DNA of 64,000 nt from Narthecium ossifragum (lineage: Eukaryota > Streptophyta > Magnoliopsida > Dioscoreales > Nartheciaceae). This document shows positions 34,890-45,855 of the stretch, in pieces. The notes under the pieces were generated by a model. The model saw only the letters and a list, made by a program, of their open reading frames with translations, made no database searches and was not told where the DNA came from. How positions within the stretch are numbered: position 1 is the stretch's first letter; each line of letters starts with the position of its first letter. Made by a program: the position numbers and the translations under genes. The stretch spans positions 23,888,145-23,952,144 of the forward strand of contig OY986971.1 of assembly GCA_963920575.1 (NCBI GenBank). The letters are read 5' to 3'.

Positions 34890-36272
34890 TAAAGAACTAA
34901 CTAGGTCTTCCTAAGATAAGAGCGAATAAATCAACTCAGATAGTTCATATAGTCGATAGGTGAATGGCTAGAACTCCTACCGCTCAACGAAGGTCAATAA
35001 AGTCCTACGTTGGGGATAATATCAAGAATGGATATTGGTAAGTAATCAAGATGGTTCTGGCACCTTGAGATCGCCTAATAGAATGTATCAAGGATTAGAG
35101 TTACCCTAGTGGTTCTGGCACTAGCGTAGTGGTACTAGCACATACGAAATCCCTAATCTTGAATTAAGATGAATAACGGATTAAGAAGCGGTCATAATGG
35201 TTCGTATTATGTGTAATGGTCCTAGCATTACAAGGCCTTTAATCACGAGAAGGAAATCCTCACATCCATGGTCCTAGCATAGACATTTGACGAGGATCCC
35301 AAATCTCAAGCCCTAACATGCAATACTCAAAACCAGCGATCGAAATGAGATGATTCAAGATTCGGTGGAAAGCTAAGGAAGAGATCTACAACTTTTGTGT
35401 TTTGAGTTTTCAAAGATTCCGGCTGTACAACCACGGAAAAATCGAGGAAAGACAGGCCGAATTCTAGGGCATAAAGAGCATACAATTCATTCACCATAAT
35501 AAATCAACACCAATAAGATATGACAATAAAAGATTATTCCATTAAAAACCATTAAAAGAATACATGCTCAGATCCATGGAAGTCCCTAGAAAGATTCTCT
35601 AATACATCATAAAAATCCCTAGGCTAGAGATTAGTCACTCATCTTAGGAAGGAGATCCGTCGATGAAGGTTGTCGCCGCGCTCCACCCATGGATCTTCCA
35701 CCAAAGATCTAACCTAATTTTTGGAAAAGAAACTAAGAGAAACCCTAATAGATGAAGAAAATTCGGCCATGGAAGGCTGCCAAAACGCCCCCAAAGAAGG
35801 CTATTTATCGCCTAAGACAAACCCTTACTCAGATTAGTCAGTTTCCTTTTATTTTTCCCGCAGCACTAAAAGGGATCGATCCCCTTTGGAAATGGGATCG
35901 ATCCTCTTTTCCGAAGCTTCTTTTCCTGCGCGTCTGTACTAAAAATAACATAACTTCTTCTATGAAACTCCAAATCACGAACCGTAAAAAGTTCTGGAAT
36001 CTAGACTTCAAGAGCTTTCCAACCATATATAGGACATTATCTGGTTCTTCCTGAGAAGGTACAGTTTTGATGTCGAAAATGACCCATCTTTGCTCCTTTG
36101 CTCATTTGCTCCTAGCAGGTTCTTTATTTGTTCGTTTTAGCACCAAACTTGATCTAATCTTTGCTGAGGGTCCTTAAACCTGAAATGGGAAAAATACAAT
36201 CAAAATAGCATTGCTCGGAGACTAACAAGACCTAGTTAAAAGGGATAATTGTGCACTTTTCACGTCTTATCA
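34890..36272 (-). mobile_element. 5'-end-truncated Athila-type LTR inside LTR F
   Basis: Its right end GTGCACTTTTCACGTCTTATCA equals the terminus of the Athila LTRs (38374, 47419) with small changes, and the body shares the repeated short GGTNCTAGCA phrases. The left terminus (TGATACGA) is missing. It holds one GATCGATC pair at 35874/35896 (22 bp apart). It is more diverged than the other Athila LTRs, so it is a separate copy. Confidence 0.7.
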
Positions 36273-36792
36273 CATATCCTCGGAGAGGGGAAGATTCAAA
36301 TACAACACTACTCCCGTAGGAGACTATCTAATATAGGGTAAAAGCAGTAAATGATCACCACCTCTCAGACTCCGACTGGCGCCGCCGCACCGCCGACCAA
36401 CTGCCCAGTAGGGGCCACAGAAGAAGAACTGACGCATGCACCTGCAAAACGCAGCCCGGGTAGGAGTGAGCATAAAGCTCAATAGGGTTCTACACTACGA
36501 CACACAGAAGGAAGAGGGAAACGCAACAGTGTCGCCCTCAAGTAAGACCTGGGTGTATACAGGGGTCCCATAACCCACCGCGTGTCCCTGAGGCCCAGGA
36601 GCAGCACACAGTAAGTAAAAACAAACACTGGTGACTCACTTGCAGGAACCCGACACTGCAGGCGGGAAAAGGCACCGCTGAGTAGGCAACACCTCTACTC
36701 AAGAGTCACCACAGTGAAACACCGGCTACAGCTCAGCATCCGACTCGAGGCCGACGCGACCTCTACAATCATCAAGCAACATGTGTACCAGT

Positions 36793-38374
36793 TGATACGA
36801 CTTGAAAATTGTCGTTCCTTAATAAGTCGGACCAAAATTACAAAATATTCTGGTGCTCTACTTTAACTACTAAGAACTAGTAGATAATGGAGAGTTCGAG
36901 TCGAGTCCACAGGGATTTAAGGGGTTGAAATCGAACACTTACCAAATTTCCTACTAACGAGTTGAGAAAAGATCGCAAGTCGAAATTAAACTAAAATTAT
37001 ACTAGAAGATTGATGAATATGAGAGAAAGGACCACAGGATTCTTAATCAGTAACTAAGGATCTACCAGGTTTTCCAAAGATCAGGGCATGCAAACACGAT
37101 AAATGGCTTCCTAAAAGTTGATAAGTGAATGGCTAGTTCTCCTTATCACTCGACAAGTTCTGTTTAGGATTCCTTGTCGGCAGAACAATTATCTAATTAT
37201 CAGTGACCGAATGATTAGTTACGTTCACAGCTAATGAACCCTCTTACTCAGATGAATTCATCGCAAATACTGGCATAGATATGGATTAAGGTGTAATATC
37301 GAGATGAATTCACATCTCGATGGCCGAAACTACAAAGGTAAGATGCATGAAGGATTAGGAATGGAACGTAGTGGGACTAGCACTACTATAGTGGGACTAG
37401 CACTATACAATCCCTAATCACGAATAAGATACCATCCGAGATATCATGGGACTAGCATGATCCTCTTATTTGGATGAATCCAATCCACGCCCTAACATAC
37501 ACAAGCTCTAAAATCAAGTGCAAGCAAGAACTATCCAAACATCCAACCAGAAATCAACACCAAGATATAAAGAAAATAGAGATTAATCCATAAAACCAAA
37601 CCATCGTGTATACAAACCCTAGATCTAAGAAATCCCTAGTAAAAACACTAGTTACATCATAAGAATCCCATGGTTAGGGTTTTAGTTACTCATCTTTAGG
37701 GGCCGATCCATCGATGGAAGTTGATGAACTCCTTCCGCCATGGATCTCCTCCAACGCCGAAGAAAAAGTGTAGAAAAGCTAGGAAAACTCTCCCCAAAAA
37801 TGTCTGGAAAAGCCCCCTAAAAATCCCTAAACAATGACTACTTATAACCCCTGAGACAACCTCCCACGGATTAGATCCGAGCCGTCGATTTTTGCCTCTG
37901 GCCGCGTCGGATCGATCCGTCTTTTGGAGTCGGATCGATCTTACTCCTTAAGTTCTTGATGTTGCGAGCAACGCCCGAGCCGGATCGATCCAACTCTTGG
38001 AGTTCGATCGATCCTACGCCTTTACTTGCTGGTAACTCTCGTGCTGGATCGATCCAATTGTCTCGTCCGATCGATCGAACCGTTGTTGTTGCGCTACATC
38101 CCGTGGTGGATCGATCCGTCTCTTGAACTTCGATCGATCCAGCCGTTGTTCATCGTCCCCTCGTTGGTTGAGTTGGATCGATCGAACCTGTTGAGGCCGA
38201 TCGATCTAACTTGTCAAAATCGCCAAAATACCCCTGTTTTAGCTCCACAGTTAATCTAACTCGTAGAAGGGTCTGTTATACCTGAAATGGAATAAAAGTA
38301 GTCAGTCCAGCATTGCTCGGGGCCCAACAAAGCCAAATTACAAGGGTGTTTTGTGCACTTTTCAAGTCTTATCA
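36793..38374 (-). repeat. Athila LTR (left, solo-like)
   Basis: 1582 bp. Plus-strand ends TGATACGACTTGAAAA and TTTTCAAGTCTTATCA are inverted repeats of each other. TSD CCAGT lies directly on both sides. A GATCGATC pair array lies at 37910-38206 with a GGGTTATAAG box at 37841-37850 beyond it in transcription order. Confidence 0.9.
37910..38206 (-). repeat. Array of five GATCGATC pairs in left Athila LTR
   Basis: Pairs start at 37910/37933, 37983/38006, 38047/38069, 38109/38132 and 38176/38199: spacings 23, 23, 22, 23, 23. Spacer arms include AACTC/GAGTT and CG-CT/AG-CG; the last pair has outer arms GTT/AAC. Confidence 0.92.
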
Positions 38375-39146
38375 CCAGTCATCTAAGCCTATCATCGAAT
38401 CGACTGGACACCACAATTCGAACCAGGTCCAAACTACCCAACCCCGGTTCTAGGGCAAAATCCGAGCTTCCAGTCTCGGGACGGCGACCCACAGATCACC
38501 CACGCCCTAACCATGCAACTAATGCACAAATCAACAATGCATGCTATGAACATACACAAACAAGAGATAGGCATGCAACAGTATGATAAGGTATCATATA
38601 AGTCAACCGGATCGCTGCAGCTGTACTACCGACCGCTGCCAGCCGATCCGCAGCGGGTCCCGGCATTACGAGGGTACCACGACCGTCAAACGCGGACTCC
38701 TGCAGCGGGAAAACAACCCCGAAAACGATGATGAACATTAAAAAATATAATATTATAATCCGACATATAATATTATATTTAAAACATCAAAAGTTCTCTA
38801 CTAGAGGTTACTTGACCCCGTCGATCCAATGTCCAAACAACGTCGGATTCGAGATCCAACTTAACCACCAGTAGATCTATATGCCGAGATCAACATATCC
38901 AAAATCCATAAACATCCAACGGTTAGATTAATGGAAAAACACTAATCAAAATCGCTAATCAAACTAACTTACCACCTCTTTGCTGCAACGCAGCCCGCCA
39001 GTGCGAAAATCATAACAATTCGTAGAAAAATCGAGAAACTATGAAATCAGTTGGGTTTGAGAGTAGATTCAAAGATCTACAACTCTTATGTTCATCACAA
39101 CTCAAGATCATGCACGTACTGGCTGAAAAACTCGCCGCAAGCCGAA
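38375..39146 (-). repeat. Duplicated segment of LTR F, copy 1
   Basis: Matches 47420-48190 at roughly 97-98% by eye, beginning with CCAGTCATCTAAGCC and ending GCCGCAAGCCGA, where the two copies part. Copy 2 continues into the rest of LTR F; copy 1 is joined to Athila internal sequence. Confidence 0.88.
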
Positions 39147-39900
39147 TAACTCATTGAATAATATTCTAAATGATGCATCTTCATCAATAACCATCATAAC
39201 TTCCTTCGTCTGACACGTTATAAGGGATGTATAAAATTCGGTTCTCATAAGATAAATAACTATGAATTCCTAGAATTCTACCCCCCAACTTAAATGTAAT
39301 TGTCCCCAATTACACTAAGTCATAAAAAGAAAGCCAAGAATATAGGGTAGAGATAACGTGAGATGCTTCATACGAAGAAGTAACCTTGATGATAAAAAAA
39401 CAACAAATTCGCAGATCAAGGTTAGGTGTGAAAACCAAGAAATAAAGTGATGCCTCCCAGGTGTGCATGCGACTGCGTAGATGCCCTGTAGCCATAAAGA
39501 AGGAATACCCCGTGATGCATTTATGGAATATAAGGAATAGGCATGAAACTTGGAGAAAAATTTGGCAGCATTTCCTCTATTTATGCAATAAGCCCAAGGG
39601 CGATACAACATTCATCACACAAAGGAAGAAAATGTAAACCACCCCAAGCTCCACCTGCAAGACACAATAATCAACCACATTCATTCACATACACACAGTT
39701 ATAGACCAGCACAAGCAGCGTCCCTCACTCCCAGGATACACCCCCCCAAAGCCAAAAAGCTATGTAGATATAATGTCAAGCTAGTACAAAAGTGAGGCCA
39801 TCCACCACAAAAGTCAAATCAAAACTGGCCAGCACACGGCCTACGATGCAAGAAACCTAAAAAATATACAGGTAATCTAAGCAAGCATCTACGCACGCGC
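39147..39900 (-). other. Athila 3' non-coding region with polypurine tract
   Basis: No gene seen. AAGTTGGGGGGTA on the minus strand (about 39279-39291) is a polypurine tract of the Athila type. An Athila LTR should begin just after it but does not. Confidence 0.5.
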
Positions 39901-39901
39901 C

Positions 39902-41338
39902 TCAAGGCCGGGGTGGGGCCTCAGGGTAGGATGGTGGACTGTAAGGTACGATAGCGAGCACAGGCGAAGGCGGGTGAAGGTCGTCAAGACGCGCGCGAAT
40001 GTACGAAAGGTCTGCTCGGAAGGCCGCATCTCTCGCGTCGACAGCGTCCAAGCGCTGGTGTAACCGTGCCAACTCACCGTGTAACTCTCTATATATCTCT
40101 CCCAGCGTAGGATGGTCGACTGGCCCGTACTCCGGTGCATGGTGGGATCGGCTGGGCCGCGGCTGACAGAGCAAAACACCCGCCCTCCGCATGTGGCCGA
40201 GGACCTTGCTCCAGGTGGCGGAACGAAACCGTGCCGCCAGAAGTGCATCCAGTGACACGGTCGGCTCCCCCTCTGGAACTCGATCCTGGCGCTGTAGAAC
40301 CGCGGAGATAAGCCGATGATGTGGGCAGGCGGCATCGTCATAACTTGGCCGCATATCCAGCACCGTCATCCGATAGAACTGATCGATGTCCTCCAAGATC
40401 ATCTGCGGGATACTCCTTGGCCAACAGCCACAGCATGCGGAGCCAATCTCCGGTCCGATACTGAGCATGCCCCATCTGGAAAACGTTTCGTCGCAGGACA
40501 TCGTCGACCAGCCACATGTGCGGTGGCAGCTCAGCGCGGGAAAAGGTGTCGGTAGGGTACCGGTCCGGACGAAGAAACATGTAAGCGTCGAACTCCTGGA
40601 CGTAAAGCTCGTCAACCGTCGCTCGGTGAAGGTCTGGGCAGCGTTTCGGAATCAACAATGCATCGCAGATCGCCCGGAGCTTCAAAGTAACCTCGACACC
40701 GTCGATCATGGAAGTGAACCCCCGGGAAGCATACCGGCGGGATGTATCCTTGTCGCGCGCATCCCCAACAGGAATAGGTTGCATGTTCTGATAAAACATG
40801 CAAACCAGCCGCGGGTAGACAGTGGAGCTGGGAGTGCACACAGGTAGGAGACCCCGGCGCTCAAGGGTCGCAATGGAGTCTTTGGCGTGCTCGACCGTGC
40901 GGAAAAACTCGACGTCGAAGGTGTATTCCAGGTTGAGCTCGCGCTGCCAGCGAGGCTGGAGGCCGCGGACATCGGTCGGAGCAGTCGACGGGTGGGACTT
41001 CTTGCGCTTGGTTGGCCGCTAAACTTGTTGGGAGGAGGAAGTCACAGCCGACGCCTTCTGCCTGCCAGACGAAGGAGTGACTGCCATCGAAGAAGATGGT
41101 GGAGCTCTCGAGGCTCGGATCGGTCGTGGCGGAGCTAGGGAAGAAGAGGATTCCGGCGACGAGGCGGATGGTGCGGAAGAAGCACTCGTCGGAGCCGCAG
41201 TCAAGGGGAGGCGTCTGGCAGTAGGGGAGGAAGAAGAAGCGGCGGTGGCTTTCCTTTGCTGCCGAGGCCCTTCTTCGTGACATTTTTCGCGTGCACCATG
41301 GTAGGGATGAACACAAGGAACGGCGCCGGCGACGATCA
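39902..41338 (-). pseudogene. Athila env-like ORF (plant transposon protein domain), broken
   Basis: Athila elements carry an extra ORF between integrase and the 3' LTR, of unknown function. Here the minus strand opens near 41338 with a Ser/Ala/Pro-rich head, meets a TAG near 41022, then continues with ELNLEYTFDVEFF and a YPRLVCMFYQNMQP segment. ELPPHMWLVDDVLRRNVFQMG follows. A frameshift near 40380 moves to a second frame (LDMRPSYDDAACPHHRLISAVLQRQ) and a short heptad-like LHQRLDAVDARDAAFRADL stretch. It ends at 39902. No signal peptide or membrane segment is visible. Confidence 0.65.
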
Positions 41339-41545
41339 ACGGAAAGGAAGGAGCCGCGGGCGGGGAGGTGGAATGGGTTTTGAAGAAACGGCGAGGCCGT
41401 GAGTGGGGAAGGAGGCCGGAGGAAGGGAATGTGGTGCGGTGGAGGACGGTGGTGAGGAGGTCTTGCCGGAGGTGAGGCCGAAAACCCGTCGGAAGGAAGA
41501 ACGAGGATCGGTGGAATCCGAGCGAAACGGAAAGGAAGAAAGGTG

Positions 41546-41940
41546 GATCGATCGAAGGGGATGTGCCCTAGGATCGCTCGAACTCCTGTTATAAACCCCT
41601 TTAAAAACACGACTTCGATCGATCCGTCCGGTGGGGTTGGATCGATCGAACGCCACGTGGCAACATCGGGTGAGATCGGGTGATTTAGTGAATAAATATG
41701 CCCGATCGATCGAACTCGTTGAGCAGGATCGATCCGACTTACCCAACTATACTCCTTGAGAAGGACGGATAGACGGATCGATCGGAAGGTATAGGGCCAA
41801 AAACACCACGCTCTGTCTACGTAAAATATCCACCCCGGATCAATCGGTCTCACTGAGACGGATCGATCCAAGTAAGGTCCTACGAACATATATGCAGGAC
41901 GAAAAGAAGGATCGATCGGACTTGAACGGCTGGATCGATC
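41546..41940 (-). repeat. GATCGATC pair array upstream of the env-like ORF
   Basis: Pairs 41617/41640, 41704/41727, 41838/41861 (GATCAATC first) and 41910/41933 are all 23 bp apart; 41546 with 41572 (GATCGCTC) is 26 apart and 41776 is single. Inner arms GTCTC/GAGAC and CTC/GAG, and outer arms TTC/GAA, are complementary. It has the same architecture as the LTR arrays but is internal to the element. Confidence 0.88.
41588..41599 (-). promoter_or_regulatory. Candidate internal promoter for env-like ORF
   Basis: GGGGTTTATAAC on the minus strand directly follows the array and lies about 250 bp before the env-like frame. The Athila LTR has GGGTTATAAG in the corresponding place after its own array. 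Inferred from this parallel. Confidence 0.4.
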
Positions 41941-42003
41941 GGGCTCAACTAAACGTGGAAAATTACAAAATCCCCCTGAAAAATACGCCTCCACTAGCCG
42001 CAC

Positions 42004-42262
42004 AAAAATACGGACCTCTCCAGGCCACTAGAATTGAAACATAGACATCCCCAAGGTAACAATTAATATTATCAACCACGGGCAACGACGACAATATTAT
42101 CAGATAATCAGAATCAACTATGCAAATAAATAAAAATTACGCAAGCATGCAAAGAAAACGTGAAAGAAACCAAACTAAAGAAAAACACCAAAAAAGGATG
42201 GGTTGCCTCCCATCAAGCGCTTGGTTTAACGTCTCGAGCTCGACTCAATGACAATGCAATTG
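42004..42262 (-). other. Athila spacer after pol
   Basis: Non-coding. It includes the phrase GGGTTGCCTCCCATCAAGCG, which belongs to the stretch following integrase in Athila elements. Confidence 0.5.
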
Positions 42263-43739
42263 CTAAGAAATTGGGTCATGAAACTGTTGTGTGGCTTCTA
42301 AAGTACGAGGATTTTCTACGTAAAGTTTTAACCCTTGGCCATTTACTTTAAACGTAGCATCATCGTTAGGATGACAAAGCTCAACAGCCCCATGAGGGAA
42401 AACTTGAGTAATTTCGAATGGGCATGTCCATCTAGATTTCAATTTTACTGAAAAGAGTGGTAATCTAGCGTTAAGTCCCCACACCCTATCTCCCACATTA
42501 AAAGATCTCTGATCACTGAACCTCTCATGGTACTCTTTAGTCCTAGCCTTATAACTTATAGCATTATCATAGGCTTCACTACGTATTTCCTCCAACTCAT
42601 TCAAAGGCAACGTTTTCAACTCTAAAGATAAAGGTGGATCTAAAGAAGGTAAAGCTGGAAATAAGGACGTAGGGGGTACCGGCTCAATGGGAGGTTCTGT
42701 CCATGATATGCCGCACACATCAGTAAGTAAATCAAGATTGTCAAAATCGTTTAACACATCTTCATTCTTCGACTTGAAAACTGAGGAAAAATCATGTAAA
42801 TTATTATTGTCATCATTCTCAACCGGAAAAACAACATCCGTACTCATAACATCTTCATGCACATCGGAAAAATATTGTTCAAAAACATCATCCTCAACCA
42901 CAATAGACATATCGCAACTATCCTCCAAACTCCCACATGGATTGTCATCATTCAACAACAATCCAGGCAGTACATCATCCACACAACTATTCACTGCATC
43001 CTCATCAACCAACGCATTAATCATAAAACAGTCATCTTCATACGCATGATTCTTTGAGGAATGAAATATATTCAACCGTAATTCCATATTGCCAAATGTG
43101 ACCGTCATGAAACCATCCCTACAGTTAATACAAGCATTGGTTGTAGCCAAGAAGGGTCGGCCAAGGATTATAGGAACCGATTTTTTTGTTTGCACTCCTG
43201 GTTCCATGTCTAACACCACAAAGTCAACCGGAAATACGCACCGATCAACCTTAACCAAAACATCTTCAAGGATTCCTCTTAGGGTCTTAATTGATCGATC
43301 AGCTAATTGTAGGGTCATGGCCGTAGGTTTCAATTCTCCTATACCAAACTTAGCATATAAGGAGTAAGGCATGAGGTTGACACTTGCACCCAAATCCAGT
43401 AGTGCTCCATCAATCGTGTGATTTCCTATAAGGCATGAGATTGTGGGAGTGCCAGGATCCTTGAGCTTAGGAGGAAGATCACATCGAAGAATTGAGCTAA
43501 CTTGCTCGGTAAGGAAAATCTTCTTAGACACATGCGCCCTAGATTGTCTTTTATGTGTGCAAAGGTCCTTGAGGAATTTGGCATAAGATGGAATATGTTT
43601 GATGGCATCAAGCAAAGGAAGATTAATATGCACTTTTTTAAACACCTCCATCATTTCATCTATTTTTGAATTTTTGAATGGGGTGGAGGTAGGATCTGCT
43701 AAAGCTTCAGGGAAAGGAACCTTAGGAATATACGTCGTG
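42263..43739 (-). pseudogene. Athila protease fused in frame to integrase C-terminus
   Basis: From the N-terminus: a capsid-protease linker, then the aspartic protease region with the LLDLGASVNLMPYS motif and PIILGRPFLATTNA, and an acidic linker ending SLELKTLP. At this point, where RT should begin, the frame passes directly to LNELEEIRSEAYDNA, the helical and GPY-like C-terminal segment of integrase (VGDRVWGLNARLPLF, LKSRWTCPFEITQVFPHGAVEL). RT, RNase H and the integrase core are cleanly missing and the frame stays open to TGA at 42263. D-L-G-A is normal for the Athila protease. The fused polypeptide could still process gag but not polymerise. Confidence 0.88.
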
Positions 43740-45621
43740 GGTTTGGTTCTTTTTCATGAGAAGATGTCAAGTTCGATGATGGATGCTGATTCTCCACGGG
43801 ATCATGAGAATTTGAATGTGGAGTGTTGGAGGATGAATTGGGTTCTTTCGATACATGCGAATCATTGTCGAAGGATGTTTGAGAATGAGATGCATGCAAC
43901 TCTTGATTACCTATAGGTTCATCAGGTTTTTCAATGTTGACAAAAGTTTTACCGCTACGAAGAGTTGTCACAGCTTGTACATGTTCATGAGATGAGTCGA
44001 CATGATGTTAGCCCTTTGGATTAGGAACAGGTTGACTCGGTAATTGCCCATCTTCTCTCCTAGACAATGCATTTGCCAACTGACCCATTTGAACTTCCAT
44101 CTTAGCTAAAGATTGCGAATGAGAATGAAGTAATTGGTTATTAGCTTCAAAAGAGTCCAAGACCTTTAAAAGTCGATCATCAATACCCAGACCTTGACTC
44201 GATTGTTGTGGAGGAATAGAAGATTGATTCTGAGGTCCTTGACTCTGGAGAGGTACATACGGTTGATGCCCCCAAGGTTGAGATGATTGATTTTGGAAAG
44301 GCTGATAATGAGGTTGAAATGATGAAGTTTGGCCTTGAGAGTTTGTAGGATATGACGGTTGAAACTTTGGAGGATAACTTGGAGTTTGAGCACCTATGGA
44401 TGGTCTTGGATTGAAGGAAGTTGGTTGTTGGCTAGGTGTTCTCCAAGAAAAATTTGGGTGGTCTCTCAAACCAGGATTGTACGTATTGGAATAAGGATCA
44501 TAAGCTGGTTTAGATTGACCATAAACTGCATTAATGTGTTCCTGTACTAACTCAGGGTAATGACTTGCTAATTGGCAATCAATAACATCATGACCAGGAG
44601 TAGAACACAAGAAGCAAAGCTCCCCGGAGGGTGGAAGCATAGGCGGAATAGACGAGTCAACCTGATTTGTCATTTGGGTAAGAACTTGATCGAGTTTCCT
44701 ACTTAATGCATCAACTTGTTGAGCAATACGGGTTGACTCATTCACTTCAAGGATTCCTCTAGGATTGGATTGGATGGAAGGCCCGCGATTATTCCTAGAG
44801 GAGGTGGCGTGATGTTGAGAGTTTTCAGCAAGTCTTTTAAAAAGCCTCCAAGAATCGTCAAGGGGGTTGGTAATGAAAACTCCCCCACATGCAGCATCTA
44901 TAGTTAATTGATGTTTTTCGTTAAGACCCTTATAGAAATGCTCTACTACAGCCCATTGAGGAAATTGGTGGTGGGGACATTTCCTAAGGAGTTCCCTATA
45001 ACGATCCCAAGCCTCATGAAATGCTTCATCGTCGGCTTGTCTAAAGGAAGAAATTTCATAACGAACGTCACTGGTCTTGGTAATCGGGAAGAATTTCTCA
45101 AGAAATTGAGCTTGTAATTGAGGCCACGTAGTGATTGATCGAGGTTCTAGAAAGGTAAGCCAATGTTTAGCTTTTCCTTTTAGGGTAAAAGGAAATAATT
45201 TAAGTCTCCAAGCATCTTCGGTAAAATTATTTACCCTCATTGTAGAACTAATCAGAATAAATTCCTCTATATGATTGTAGGGGTCCTCATGAGATAAGCC
45301 ATGGAAGGTTGGTAAGGATTATAAAAATTGTGGTTTAATCTCATAATGGGCCGCTCCAATTACCGGAGGTTGAATACAGGAGTTAGAAGTGAAAGAAGTT
45401 GGAATATAAAAATCTTTCATGGCTCTACGACCCTGGTTTTCAGGTTGGTTAGGATTGTCATTAGGTCCAGGATTGTCCTCAGGGTTATCCATGCCTAAAT
45501 GAGTAGGAGAACAAACTGATAATTTATGTGATGCAAAACAAGAAGCAAAGAATTCTTTCAACGTGAGAGACAGATCTGGGTCCTTATCATCACTCATCCA
45601 CACATCATAGAGATTAGCCAA
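43699..45621 (-). pseudogene. Athila gag
   Basis: Starts at 45621 with MANLYDVWMSDD. A TAA near 45319 interrupts it just before the conserved gag core, which runs from 45240 (WRLKLFPFTLKGKAKHWL, WDRYRELLRKCPHHQF, VEHFYKGLN). It continues through a CFLCSTPGHDVIDCQ zinc-knuckle-like motif and a long Gln/Pro/Ser-rich tail, and stops at TAA 44008. It reopens (EHVQAVTTLRSGKTF) to 43699. Three frames or stops separate gag from protease, so a full Gag-Pro is not made. Confidence 0.85.
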
Positions 45622-45829
45622 GGTTTAGAAATACAAACAGTGCAATCTCGATGACATGTTGTCGGCGTTCGCTCCTTCGCCGCTCGGAAGGATGCCTCTT
45701 TTGTTCTTCACCTACTGATCGCAAAAAGATATGGAAATATTAATACTGAAACTATTTTTGGTCTTTTATAAAATAAATAACTGACAAGAAAGGAAACTAT
45801 ACTAAGTAAACAACTCAAAACACCATAAA

Positions 45830-45855
45830 AGTCCCCGGCAACGGCGCCAAAATTT
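45830..45855 (-). promoter_or_regulatory. Asp-tRNA primer binding site of Athila element
   Basis: TGGCGCCGTTGCCGGGGAC on the minus strand, six bases from the LTR end, complementary to plant Asp-tRNA, the usual Athila primer. It fixes the LTR boundary at 45856. Confidence 0.9.

Noticed and set aside
36793..39146. A single 2.35 kb LTR repeated at 45856-48190
   Set aside because: The Asp-tRNA primer site, terminal inverted repeats and CCAGT duplication put the LTR boundary at 38374 and 47419; the rest is a duplicated piece of LTR F.
40861..42003. A 380-residue open frame on the minus strand
   Set aside because: Its Arg/Ser/Ile/Asp-rich text comes from reading through the GATCGATC array and a G+C-rich leader; it has no domain, and the env-like frame overlaps its second half in another frame.
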